From the NCBI RefSeq assembly GCF_040548875.1, contig NZ_JBEPSJ010000003.1, forward strand, positions 310,001 to 374,000: a stretch of DNA of 64,000 bases. Direction: 5' to 3'. The position numbers and the translations under genes are program-made. The notes under the pieces were generated by a model. It searched no databases, had not been told where the DNA came from, and saw nothing but the letters and a program-made list of their open reading frames with translations. Shown here piece after piece: positions 50,428 to 59,182 of the stretch (positions are counted from its first letter, which is position 1; each line of letters starts with the position of its first letter). The DNA comes from Conyzicola nivalis_A. Its GTDB lineage: Bacteria; Actinomycetota; Actinomycetes; Actinomycetales; Microbacteriaceae.

Positions 50428-52238
50428 GACGTCGCCCCGGTCTGCCGGGCCGCGGACGGCGGGGGCTGCTGGGACGCGGGCGACGACGCGGGCCCGGGCA
50501 CCGACGCGGGCCCGGGCACCGACGCGGGCTGGGGCGACGATGCAGTCTCTGGCGCGCGCGCCGACTCCGGCACCGGCACGCGCACCGTCACGACGGCCCC
50601 GGGCGCGTTGACCACCGAGATCTCTCCGCCCAGCCGCCGCACGGCCTGGCCGACGAGGGCGAGACCGATGCCGCGACCGTCGAGACCCGCGCGCTTGGTC
50701 GAGAAGCCGCGCTGGAAGGCCAGGTCGACGTCGGCGAAACCCGGGCCGTTGTCCTCGACGCGGAAGAGGGTCTGGCCGGCGTCCCGTTCGATCGCCACGG
50801 TGACCCGGGGCGCGTCGATCGCCGCCGCGTCGAAGTCGGGGGTGACGGCATCCATCGCGTTGTCCACCAGGTTGCCGACGATCGTCACGAGGTCGCTCGA
50901 GGCGAGGCCGAGCGCGCCGAGGTCGTCGGAGATCTCGATCCGCAGGTCGATGCCGCGCTCCCCCGCCTGCGCCGACTTGCCGAGCAGCAACGCCGAGAGC
51001 ACCGGCTCGTTCATCGAGCCGAGGAGCGAGTCGGCGAGCTCCTGCCCGACGTCGAGCTCGTTCGCGGCGAAGCGGATCGCCTCGTCGCCGCGTCCCAGCT
51101 CGATGAGCGCGACGATGGTGTGCAGCCGGTTGGAGAACTCGTGCGTCTGCGAGCGCAACGCGTCAGACAGCGTGCGCATCGTCTGCAGCTCGCCGGCCAG
51201 GTTCTGCAGGTCGGTGTGGTCGCGCAGCGTCGTCACGGTGCCGAGGATGCGCGCCTCCTCCGGCGAGACCGTGACCTCCTGGTTGACCACGAGCACGTGG
51301 GTCTCCGTGACGTAGACCTCGTCGACGGCGCGTTCGCCGCTCGCGAGCAGCTCGCCGAGCGGACCGGGCAGGTCGAGGCTCGCGACCGGCACCGGCTCAC
51401 TCGAGCGTTCGAACGGCAGGCCCAGCAGCTCGGCGGCCTGATCGTTATAGAGCAGCAGACGCCCGTGTCCGTCGACGAGAACCAGCCCCTCGCGCACCGA
51501 GTGCAGCACCCCCTCGTAGTAGCCGAACATGCCGCTCATCTCCTCCGCGCCGCGACCCCAGGTCACCCGTCGCAGGTAGCGGCTGAGCAGCCAGGCCGCG
51601 AACGCGCCGACGACGATCGTGAGCAGCGCGGCCGCGAAGACGATGGCCAGCCGACCGGCGAGCGCAGCCGAGATGTTGTCGACGGTGACCCCGGCGGCCA
51701 CGACAGCGACGATCTCCCCCGAGCCGTTCGACCCCGAGGCATCCGTGCCCGAGGCATCCGACCCCGGCGCATCCGTGCCCGAGCCGTCCGTGCCGGCATC
51801 GGCGAACACCGGCACGACAGCGCGCACGGAGGGCCCGAGGGTGCCCGCGTAGGTCTCGGTGAACGACTCTCCATCGAGCGCGGGGGTCACCGTGCCCAGG
51901 AACGGCTTGCCGATCTGGTCGGGATCCGGGTGCGTGAACCGCGTGCGGTCGGGCGCCATGATCGTGACGAAGTCGGTGTCGGTCTCGCGCATGAGGTCGA
52001 GGGCGTACGGCTCGAGCAGTGCGCTCGGATCGTCGGATGCCACGGCCTCGGCCACGAACGGATTGGCCGCGATCGAGGCGGCCAGGGTCAGGCTCTTCGA
52101 GGCGGCCTCCGCGTCGACGTCGTTGCGCGCATCCACGAACAGCCACACCGTGGCGATCGTGGTGAGCACGGCGATGAAGGCGACCTGCAATACGAGGAGG
52201 CGAGCGGCGATGCTCCAGCCCCGAATCATCCGGCCCAT
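50424..52238 (-). CDS. Sensor histidine kinase, DctS/CitA-like
   Basis: Membrane kinase of 604 aa. First membrane segment LLVLQVAFIAVLTTIATVWLF, an extracellular PAS-like (CitA/DcuS) sensor at residues about 40-200, a second membrane segment LAIVFAAALLTIVVGAFAAWLL, a cytoplasmic PAS (HSVREGLVLVDGHGRLLLYN), phospho-His in SQTHEFSNRLHTIV, N-box NLVDNAMDAV and G-boxes VEDNGPGF and GRGIGLALVG. The sensor domain contains a Gly/Ser/Asp insert (about 148-174), and the tail is Pro/Ala/Ser-rich. It probably senses a C4-dicarboxylate, as dctA is divergent 113 bp away. Confidence 0.9.
   Translation of the reverse strand: MGRMIRGWSIAARLLVLQVAFIAVLTTIATVWLFVDARNDVDAEAASKSLTLAASIAANPFVAEAVASDDPSALLEPYALDLMRETDTDFVTIMAPDRTRFTHPDPDQIGKPFLGTVTPALDGESFTETYAGTLGPSVRAVVPVFADAGTDGSGTDAPGSDASGTDASGSNGSGEIVAVVAAGVTVDNISAALAGRLAIVFAAALLTIVVGAFAAWLLSRYLRRVTWGRGAEEMSGMFGYYEGVLHSVREGLVLVDGHGRLLLYNDQAAELLGLPFERSSEPVPVASLDLPGPLGELLASGERAVDEVYVTETHVLVVNQEVTVSPEEARILGTVTTLRDHTDLQNLAGELQTMRTLSDALRSQTHEFSNRLHTIVALIELGRGDEAIRFAANELDVGQELADSLLGSMNEPVLSALLLGKSAQAGERGIDLRIEISDDLGALGLASSDLVTIVGNLVDNAMDAVTPDFDAAAIDAPRVTVAIERDAGQTLFRVEDNGPGFADVDLAFQRGFSTKRAGLDGRGIGLALVGQAVRRLGGEISVVNAPGAVVTVRVPVPESARAPETASSPQPASVPGPASVPGPASSPASQQPPPSAARQTGATS
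51717..51797 (-). repeat. Low-complexity insert in kinase sensor domain
   Basis: Repeats of GCATCCGTGCCCGAG type encode units such as SGTDASGSNGSG in the extracellular domain just before the last sensor strand (EIVAVVAAGVTV). Two of the units are near-identical 15-mers. The insert is in frame. Confidence 0.72.
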
Positions 52239-52351
52239 AGGAACAGTATGAACGCAACCTTCCCGGCCCGGGCGGCGCGAACGATGCTGGGGCAACCAAC
52301 GTAAGCGCCGTCCACAAAGCAGTGGCGGCCCGGGAGACCAAGGGAAGACCG

Positions 52352-53743
52352 ATGGCAACGACGCAGACGGTACCGAAGAAGAAGATCGACAAGACGCACT
52401 GGCTCTACATCGCGGTGATCATCGCCGTCGCCGCGGGAATAACCGTCGGCCTCGTGTTCCCGGAGTTCGCGAAGGGGCTCAAACCGATCGGCACCGGCTT
52501 CGTCTCGCTGATCAGCATGATGATCGCGCCGATCATCTTCTGCACGATCGCGCTCGGCGTCGGATCGATCGCCAAGGCCGCCACGGTCGGCAAAGTCGGC
52601 GGGCTCGCGCTCGGCTACTTCATCGTGATGTCGACGTTCGCGCTCGGCATCGGCCTCGTCGTGGGAAACATCATCCACCCGGGCGAGGGCCTCAACATCA
52701 GCGGGGCGAGCTACGACACGTCGGACCTCGAGCCTGCGTCGACGACCGACTTCCTGCTCGGAATCATCCCCGAGACGCTGTTCTCGTCGCTCACCGCCGG
52801 CAGCATCCTGCAGACCCTGTTCGTCGCGCTCATCGTCGGCTTCGCGCTGCAGAAGATGGGCTCGAAGGGCAAGCCGATCCTGGGCGCCATCCGCCAGCTG
52901 CAGGTTCTCGTGTTCCGCATCCTCGCGATGATCATGTGGATCGCCCCTCTCGGCGCGTTCGGCGCGATCGCGGCGGTCGTCGGCGAGACGGGTGTCGGCG
53001 CGCTCGTCGCCCTCGGAACCCTCATGATCGCCTTCTACATCACCTGCGCGCTGTTCGTCGTGGTGATCCTGGGCGGGCTGCTCAAGCTCGTCACCGGCGT
53101 GAACATCTTCCGGATGATGCGCTACCTCGGACGCGAGTACCTTCTCATCGTGTCGACCTCGTCGAGCGAGGTCGCGCTGCCCCGCCTGATCGCGAAGATG
53201 GAGCACCTCGGCGTCTCCAAGCCCGTCGTGGGCATCACCGTTCCCACGGGATACTCGTTCAACCTCGACGGCACCGCGATCTACCTCACGATGGCGTCGC
53301 TCTTCATCGCCAGCGCCATGGGGACGCCGCTCGCGCTCGGCGAGCAGATCTCGCTGCTGCTGTTCATGATGATCGCGTCGAAGGGTGCCGCCGGGGTCAC
53401 CGGCGCCGGCATCGCGACGCTCGCCGGCGGACTGCAGGCGCACCGCCCCGACCTCGTCGACGGGGTGGGCGTGATCGTGGGCATCGACCGGTTCATGTCG
53501 GAGGCGCGTGCGCTCACCAACTTCACCGGCAACGCCGTGGCCACGATCCTCATCGGAACGTGGACCAAGGAGATCGACAAGAACCAGGTCGAGCGGGTTC
53601 TGTCGCGCGAACTGCCGTTCGACGAGTCGACGATGAGCGTCGACGACCACATGAGCGACGACGAGCGTGCGTACGCGGAGCGCGTCTCCACCGAGGAGAT
53701 CACGGCGATCGTCGAGGGCGAGCGGGCCGCGGCGAAGAAGTAG
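52352..53743 (+). CDS. C4-dicarboxylate/cation symporter, DAACS family (DctA-like)
   Basis: Membrane symporter of 463 aa that imports dicarboxylates or glutamate with protons or sodium. The family motif NLDGTAIYLTMASLFIASAMG is in TM7/HP2 region, and SSSEVALPRLI (HP1 serine-rich loop) and GVTGAGIATLAGG (HP2) are present. The start was set at MATTQTV, preceded by AAGGGAAG. It is divergent from the DctS/DctR-like genes, favouring dicarboxylates over glutamate (inference). Confidence 0.92.
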   Translation: MATTQTVPKKKIDKTHWLYIAVIIAVAAGITVGLVFPEFAKGLKPIGTGFVSLISMMIAPIIFCTIALGVGSIAKAATVGKVGGLALGYFIVMSTFALGIGLVVGNIIHPGEGLNISGASYDTSDLEPASTTDFLLGIIPETLFSSLTAGSILQTLFVALIVGFALQKMGSKGKPILGAIRQLQVLVFRILAMIMWIAPLGAFGAIAAVVGETGVGALVALGTLMIAFYITCALFVVVILGGLLKLVTGVNIFRMMRYLGREYLLIVSTSSSEVALPRLIAKMEHLGVSKPVVGITVPTGYSFNLDGTAIYLTMASLFIASAMGTPLALGEQISLLLFMMIASKGAAGVTGAGIATLAGGLQAHRPDLVDGVGVIVGIDRFMSEARALTNFTGNAVATILIGTWTKEIDKNQVERVLSRELPFDESTMSVDDHMSDDERAYAERVSTEEITAIVEGERAAAKK

Positions 53744-53747
53744 GCCT

Positions 53748-54908
53748 CTAGCGGCGCGCTTCGACCACCAGCGCGCTCGCGAGCAGAGCGACCAGCACCA
53801 CGACCATCGCCACCAGTGCCCCCGCGACTCCGATCGCGGGGGCACTCAGCGGTAGAAGCACGATGACGACCGCGCTCACGAGAATCGCGACCGGGTTGAT
53901 CACCACCCGGTCGACGATGGGGGCGTGCACGGCCCACAGCATCACGAGGAATATCGCCACCGGAACCCCGATCGCGAACGCCACGACCTGGTCGGTGACC
54001 TCGGTGTGATGGCCGGCCGACTCGACCGCGACCTCGAGCCCCGCCCCGACCGCGGCGAGCGCCGCGAAGGTGACGTAGTGCCCGTAGCCCCAGACGAAGG
54101 ACAGGTTGCGCCGGCGTTCCAGCCCGTCGCCCGCCGGCTCGGAGAAGTACAGCCACCACAGCACGAACAGCAGGGTGAGTCCGGCGAGAGCGATCACGAC
54201 CAGCTCGGCGCTCAGGCCGCCGCCGTCGAGCGAGTCCTGCACCCCCAGCGTCGACGCGAGCACGCTCTCGCCGAGCACGATGATCGTGAAGAGCCCGTAC
54301 CGCTCGGCGATGTGGTGCGGATGCCAGGCCGTCTTGCCTGTGCGTTCCGCCCACAGCGGCACCGACAGGTCGGCGAGCGCGATGACGAGGAACCACCACG
54401 GGCTGCTGTCGGGGAAGGCGAGACGCGACACCCAGAGGATCTGCACGACCGTGATGCCGGCGGCGTAGCGGAACGCGGTGGCTCTGCCCTGCGGATGCTG
54501 GATTCCGGCCCGCACCCACAGCGACACCAGTCCGACGCGCATCACGAGGTAGCCGATCGTGACGGCGGTGAACCCGCCGCCCGAGAACGCGGACGGGACG
54601 TCGGCCGCCAGGATCAACACCCCCGCCATCTGCACGAGCACGAGGATGCGGTACGGAACGTCGTCGGTGTCGTAGGCGGACGCGAACCAGGTGAAGTTCA
54701 TCCACGCCCACCAGATGGCGAAGAACACCATGCAGTACGGCGCCAGCGATTCCACGACATGCCCCTCGGCGATCGCGTGGGCGAGTTGCACCGCGACCTG
54801 CGCGATGGCGACGACGAACACGAGGTCGAACAGCAGCTCGAGCGGGCTGGATGGCCGGTGCGCTTGCGTGGTGTCGCGCGCGGTCATCCGCGTGATCAGG
54901 CTGGGCAT
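53748..54908 (-). CDS. Low temperature requirement protein A (LtrA) family
   Basis: Membrane protein of 386 aa with about ten to twelve hydrophobic segments. The LtrA signature SPLELLFDLVFVVAIAQVA lies near the N-terminus and IAERYGLFTIIVLGESVLA in the middle. The family was named from a Listeria cold-growth mutant; its biochemical role is not established. Single gene converging on the symporter with a 4-bp gap. ATG at 54887 is an alternative start. Confidence 0.9.
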   Translation of the reverse strand: MPSLITRMTARDTTQAHRPSSPLELLFDLVFVVAIAQVAVQLAHAIAEGHVVESLAPYCMVFFAIWWAWMNFTWFASAYDTDDVPYRILVLVQMAGVLILAADVPSAFSGGGFTAVTIGYLVMRVGLVSLWVRAGIQHPQGRATAFRYAAGITVVQILWVSRLAFPDSSPWWFLVIALADLSVPLWAERTGKTAWHPHHIAERYGLFTIIVLGESVLASTLGVQDSLDGGGLSAELVVIALAGLTLLFVLWWLYFSEPAGDGLERRRNLSFVWGYGHYVTFAALAAVGAGLEVAVESAGHHTEVTDQVVAFAIGVPVAIFLVMLWAVHAPIVDRVVINPVAILVSAVVIVLLPLSAPAIGVAGALVAMVVVLVALLASALVVEARR

Positions 54909-54981
54909 GCGACCACTGTAGCCGCGCGGGACATCCGCCCGATCCGCCTCCCCGCAGCGCGCTCCCCAGCGCGCGAAATCG

Positions 54982-56523
54982 TCAGAAGGGCATGTCTCCC
55001 GGGGCCGGATCGGCCGCGGGCCAGCCGGGATCAGGGGCGGCCCGATTCGCTTCGCCCGGCGGCTCACCCGTCGACGCTTCACCCGACGGCGCTTCACCCG
55101 ACGGCGCTTCGCCCGGCGGCTCACCCGTCGACGCTTCACCCGGCGGCGCTTCACCCGTCGGCTCACCCGGCGGCGAGCCCACCGTGTTCGCGGGGTGCGT
55201 GACGTACGTGCGGCCGGAGGGGGTCTTCCACTCGATGCGTCCGTCGCCGAGGTTGCGCAGCCTCACACGAGTGTGGTGCTTGAGGTTGTGGTGGAACTCG
55301 CAGAGGTGGCTGAGGTTGCCGGCGCAGGTCGTTCCGCCGTTCGCCCAGTCGACGCTGTGGTCGACGTCGCATCGCGCGGCCGCCCGGTTGCAGCCGGGCG
55401 CGCGGCAGGTCTCATCACGAACGCGGAGCACCATGCGCAGATCGGCGGGCACGGCGTACTTGGTGCGGTCGAAGTCGAGGATCGCACTCGTCACCGGGTC
55501 GGTGAGAACGCGCGCGAAGCTAGGGGCGTCCGCCGCCAGCCGACGCGCCATCTCCGGATCGATCGGACCGTACCCTCCGAGATTCGCCGGAGTCTCTGCC
55601 CGCCCGAGCAGAGTGAGCACCGGCACCGTCACGAGCACCTTCGCGCGAACGCCGTGCCCGGTGCCCTCGCCTGCCACGCCTTCATCTGCCGCGGCGCAGG
55701 TGTCGCCGTCCAGGAGCAGATCACTCATCGCGTCGACACGCTTCTGGGCGAGCGTGCGGGCATCGTCGGGGGACTTCTGCGCCATGGCGATCTCGGTCAA
55801 CCGGTCGTAGGCGGCGAGCGCGACCTCTGCGCTGAGCTGGGCGCCGAGGAAGGCCATGCCGTCTTGTTGCGGGTCGACCCAGACGCGACGTTCCTCGACG
55901 GCGGCTGCGTGGCGTTCCGTTATGGACTCCGGATGCAGCGACTCGCGTTTCTTGCGTGCGACCGCCGCGAACTTCGCCACGGTCAGAATTTTGGCGAACG
56001 GCAGCAGCTCGCGTTCGAAGTCGGCGCTCGCCCCGTCGGGCAGAGTGTCGGTCTGGTCGATCATCACCTGTGCGTGGCGGTAGCTGATCTCGCCATCGCG
56101 CAGTGCGGTGTTGGTCTCGGAGAGGTCGTGGACGATGCGGCTCGACTCCCAGATCAGGCGCTCGGCGGTGCGCTCGGGAATGCGGAGCGCGCAGGCCAGC
56201 TCGAAGACGAGCTCGCGTCGACCGCGAACGGCGGCGGTCCAGCCGTGCGGCCCGGTACTCGTCGTGGGCGTGCCGGCCGAAGAAGCGCCGCCCGACGACG
56301 CAGTCGGCGAAGAAGAGGTCGAGGTCATGGCTTCGCTCCACAACCGCAGCTGGTCGATCCGGGCGGCGCGCAGAGCCATCGAAGCCCCGATGATGCGCTC
56401 GGACGACTCGACGGTCGACAGCAGGTCGTCGAAGGTCGCGAGCATCGCCACCTCGAGCGCCTCGCCCTCGGGAGAATCAGCCCCGAGCACGCCCCGCTCT
56501 GCCCCGTCGATCACGTTCGTCAT
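54982..56523 (-). CDS. DUF222 and HNH endonuclease domain protein (13E12-type)
   Basis: Protein of 513 aa. An N-terminal helical DUF222 region (residues about 30-320) is followed by an HNH nuclease domain (CRAPGCNRAAARCDVDHSVDW, then LCEFHHNLKHH) with Cys pairs and His for zinc and catalysis. The last 45 residues are Gly/Glu/Pro repeats (GEAPSGEAPSGEASTGEPPG). These proteins are multi-copy in many actinobacterial genomes and are thought to relate to mobile or 13E12 repeat families; the target is unknown. I placed the start at MTNVIDG; an ATG 57 bases upstream is possible. Confidence 0.88.
   Translation of the reverse strand: MTNVIDGAERGVLGADSPEGEALEVAMLATFDDLLSTVESSERIIGASMALRAARIDQLRLWSEAMTSTSSSPTASSGGASSAGTPTTSTGPHGWTAAVRGRRELVFELACALRIPERTAERLIWESSRIVHDLSETNTALRDGEISYRHAQVMIDQTDTLPDGASADFERELLPFAKILTVAKFAAVARKKRESLHPESITERHAAAVEERRVWVDPQQDGMAFLGAQLSAEVALAAYDRLTEIAMAQKSPDDARTLAQKRVDAMSDLLLDGDTCAAADEGVAGEGTGHGVRAKVLVTVPVLTLLGRAETPANLGGYGPIDPEMARRLAADAPSFARVLTDPVTSAILDFDRTKYAVPADLRMVLRVRDETCRAPGCNRAAARCDVDHSVDWANGGTTCAGNLSHLCEFHHNLKHHTRVRLRNLGDGRIEWKTPSGRTYVTHPANTVGSPPGEPTGEAPPGEASTGEPPGEAPSGEAPSGEASTGEPPGEANRAAPDPGWPAADPAPGDMPF
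55049..55178 (-). repeat. Minisatellite in the HNH protein tail
   Basis: Units of 12-15 bases built on CGGCGCTTCACC and CGGCGGCTCACC encode GEAPS, GEAST and GEPPG pentapeptides or tetrapeptides. A larger block (CGGCGGCTCACCCGTCGACG) occurs twice. The region is a likely site of copy-number change. Confidence 0.8.
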
Positions 56524-56628
56524 GCATCGATTCCACCGGAATGCCGCGTCCCCGAACCGCAGTGACTCCGATCTGTGCACAGATCCGCGCCTGTGGATAA
56601 ACGTATGGATAAGGGTAGGGATAAGGAC

Positions 56629-58089
56629 CTACCGCACCCCGCGCATCAGCTTCAGCACCGGCCGGCTCGCCACGACGAGAACAACGCCGATCGCGATCGC
56701 GATGGCTCCGAGCGCACCGAAGTACGGCACCTCGTTCTCCGGGTCGTAGAGGGCGGCCAACTGGCCCGACGCCGCCGATCCGATCGCGATCGACAGGAAG
56801 AACAGCGCCACCATCTGGGTGCGGAACTTCGCGGGTGCCAGCTTCGTCGACACAGACAGGCCGACCGGCGACAGCAGCAGCTCCGAAACAGTGAAAACCA
56901 GCAGGATCAGCACGATGGCGATGATCGGGGTGCCGTTCTCTCCGGTTCCGACGAAGGGCAGGAAGAGGAGGAAGCCGACGCCGACGCCGAGCGTACCGAG
57001 CCCGAATTTGACCGGCGTCGACGGCTGCCTCGTCCCCAGCTTTGTCCACAGGGCGGCGAACACTCCGGAGAGCACGATGATGAAGATCGGGTTGATCGAC
57101 TGCACCCACGAGACGGGGAACTCCCACCCGAGGATGCTGCGGTCCAGCCGCTCGTCGGAGTAGATCGTGATCACCGTGAACTGCTGTTGGTAGATCGACC
57201 AGAACGCGGCGCTGGTGAGGAACAGCGGGATGAACGCGATGACCCGGCTGCGCTCCACGGCCGTGATCGACCGACTGGAGAGGATCACGACGAAGTAGGC
57301 GATCGCCGACAATCCGGTGACGACGATGACGATGAGCGCGAGGTTCGTGGAGTTGACGAGACCGACCAGCACGAGAACCACCACGATGACGATGCCGGCC
57401 ACCACGATCGCGGCCATAGCGGGGTACCTGCGACGGGGCAGCGGATTGGGGATCTCGCGGGCCGCATCCGGAAGCCTCTTTCGACCGAACGCGTACTGGG
57501 TGAGGCCGATGGCCATTCCGACGGCGGCGAGTCCGAAGCCATAGTGGAACCCGAGCGTCGACTGCAGCAGACCGGTGAGCAGCGGGCCGAAGAACGCGCC
57601 GAGGTTGATTCCGAGGTAGTAGATAGAGAACCCGGCGTCGCGCCTCGGGTCCTCCTCCGAATAGAGAGTGCCGACGATGGAGGTGGCCGTGGCCTTGAGC
57701 CCGCCGCTGCCGAGCGCGATCAGGATGAGACCGACGGTGACGCCGGCGAACCCGGGGATGAGCGCGAGCGCGATGTGGCCGCACATCACCACGGTCGCGC
57801 TGATGAACAGCGTGCGCTCGCTGCTGAGCAGCCGGTCGGCGACCCACGCGCCGAGCACCGTCGAGAGGTAGACGCCGCCGCCGTATGCCCCCACGATGCC
57901 GGCGGCCCCCGCCTGGTCGAGACCGAGGCCGCCCTCCGTCGCCGCGTAGTAGAGGTAGATGAGCAGGATGCCCTGCATGCCGTAGAACGAGAACCGCTCC
58001 CAGGTCTCGACGCCGAAGAGGGTCGCCAGCGACCGAGGCTGTCCGAAGAAACCGGTGTCTCGCGAGACGTCTTTGTCCGTTGCGCTCAT
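56629..58089 (-). CDS. Peptide MFS transporter, POT/PTR family
   Basis: Proton-coupled oligopeptide transporter of 486 aa with about 14 membrane segments. The family motif ETWERFSFYGMQGILLIYL is in the first helix, followed by GAWVADRLLSSERTLFI and the FYLGINLGAFFGPLL-like FSIYYLGINLGAFFGPLL signature. It imports di- and tripeptides. Single gene; nothing nearby suggests special regulation. The upstream gap is 47 bp to the next oxidoreductase gene on the same strand. Confidence 0.93.
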   Translation of the reverse strand: MSATDKDVSRDTGFFGQPRSLATLFGVETWERFSFYGMQGILLIYLYYAATEGGLGLDQAGAAGIVGAYGGGVYLSTVLGAWVADRLLSSERTLFISATVVMCGHIALALIPGFAGVTVGLILIALGSGGLKATATSIVGTLYSEEDPRRDAGFSIYYLGINLGAFFGPLLTGLLQSTLGFHYGFGLAAVGMAIGLTQYAFGRKRLPDAAREIPNPLPRRRYPAMAAIVVAGIVIVVVLVLVGLVNSTNLALIVIVVTGLSAIAYFVVILSSRSITAVERSRVIAFIPLFLTSAAFWSIYQQQFTVITIYSDERLDRSILGWEFPVSWVQSINPIFIIVLSGVFAALWTKLGTRQPSTPVKFGLGTLGVGVGFLLFLPFVGTGENGTPIIAIVLILLVFTVSELLLSPVGLSVSTKLAPAKFRTQMVALFFLSIAIGSAASGQLAALYDPENEVPYFGALGAIAIAIGVVLVVASRPVLKLMRGVR

Positions 58090-58136
58090 GGCCTCTGGGT
58101 TACACCCTCACAATGGGCGAGCGCAATAGAAGCCGG

Positions 58137-59150
58137 TCAGCGCGCCCCGAGCTGCGCCCGTGCCGCGTCGATCACGGCGAGAACCGCGACCGCGTCGTCG
58201 AGGGTGTGCAGCGGCGACTCGGTGAGACCATCGCCCACCGACCGGGCGACGGCAGCGGCCTGGAAGCACAGCACCTCGCGGTGGGTGAGCCCGGTCGAAT
58301 CGTGCCACTCCGAGACATCCGACCCCACGACCACGCGCAACGACCCCGGCGAGTGGAACGGTCCCGCGACCTCGATGCGTCCGGCGGTGCCGTTGATCGC
58401 GGCGACCTGCGGCGTCTCGGCCCGCATGCTCGTCGTGACGACCGACTGCGCCCCGCCGGCGAAATCGAGCAGGAGCGCCGCCTGATCCTCGACCCCGGTC
58501 GGGGCGAGCGAGCCGCGGGCGGTCACCCGGTCCGGGGCGCCCAGCACGAAGTGCGAGAACCAGAGCGGGTAGACGCCGAGGTCGAGCAGAGCTCCTCCGC
58601 CGAGCGCCGGGTCGAATGCCCGCGACGCGGGGTCGTAGTCGAAGCGGGCCCCGAAGTCGGCGCTCACCGACAGCACCTCGCCGAGCGCGCCGTCGTCGAG
58701 GAGGCGGGCGATAACGTCGGTCTGCGGCATAAAGCGCGCCTTCATCGCCTCCATCGCGAACACACCGGCGGCGCGTGCGGCCTGCGCGATCTCGCGCGCC
58801 TCGGCGGCGTTCAGCGCGATGGGCTTCTCGACGAGCACGTGCTTGCCCGCCGCGATGGCCCTCAGGGCGAGGGCGCGGTGCTCGGAGTGCGGGGCCGCGA
58901 TGTAGACGATGTCGACGTCCGGATGCGCCAGGAGTTCGTCGTAGCCGCCGTAACTGCGCGGGATGCCGTGCTCCGCGGCGAACGCCTCGGCTCGCTCGAG
59001 CGTGCGCGAGGCGACGGCGACCACCCGCTGGTCGGTGTTCGCGTGCACTGTGCGCACCCAGTCGTGGGCGATGCGGCCGGGGGCGAGGACGCCCCAGCGC
59101 AGCACGGTTCCTCCGCGTAGCGGGGCGATTCGGGCGTCAGGGAGCAGCAT
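58137..59150 (-). CDS. Gfo/Idh/MocA family oxidoreductase
   Basis: NAD(P)-dependent dehydrogenase of 337 aa. Rossmann motif RWGVLAPGRIAHDWVR; EKP motif VLVEKPIALNAAEAREIA; DLGVYPLWFSHFVLG in the C-terminal domain. An in-frame GTG at 59105 preceded closely by GGAGGA is an alternative start, 15 residues shorter. It is not next to sugar genes here, so the substrate (sugar, trans-dihydrodiol or cyclitol) cannot be guessed. Confidence 0.87.
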   Translation of the reverse strand: MLLPDARIAPLRGGTVLRWGVLAPGRIAHDWVRTVHANTDQRVVAVASRTLERAEAFAAEHGIPRSYGGYDELLAHPDVDIVYIAAPHSEHRALALRAIAAGKHVLVEKPIALNAAEAREIAQAARAAGVFAMEAMKARFMPQTDVIARLLDDGALGEVLSVSADFGARFDYDPASRAFDPALGGGALLDLGVYPLWFSHFVLGAPDRVTARGSLAPTGVEDQAALLLDFAGGAQSVVTTSMRAETPQVAAINGTAGRIEVAGPFHSPGSLRVVVGSDVSEWHDSTGLTHREVLCFQAAAVARSVGDGLTESPLHTLDDAVAVLAVIDAARAQLGAR

Positions 59151-59182
59151 CCGCCCAGCCTAGGGCGTGCGCTTTCGCCCGG

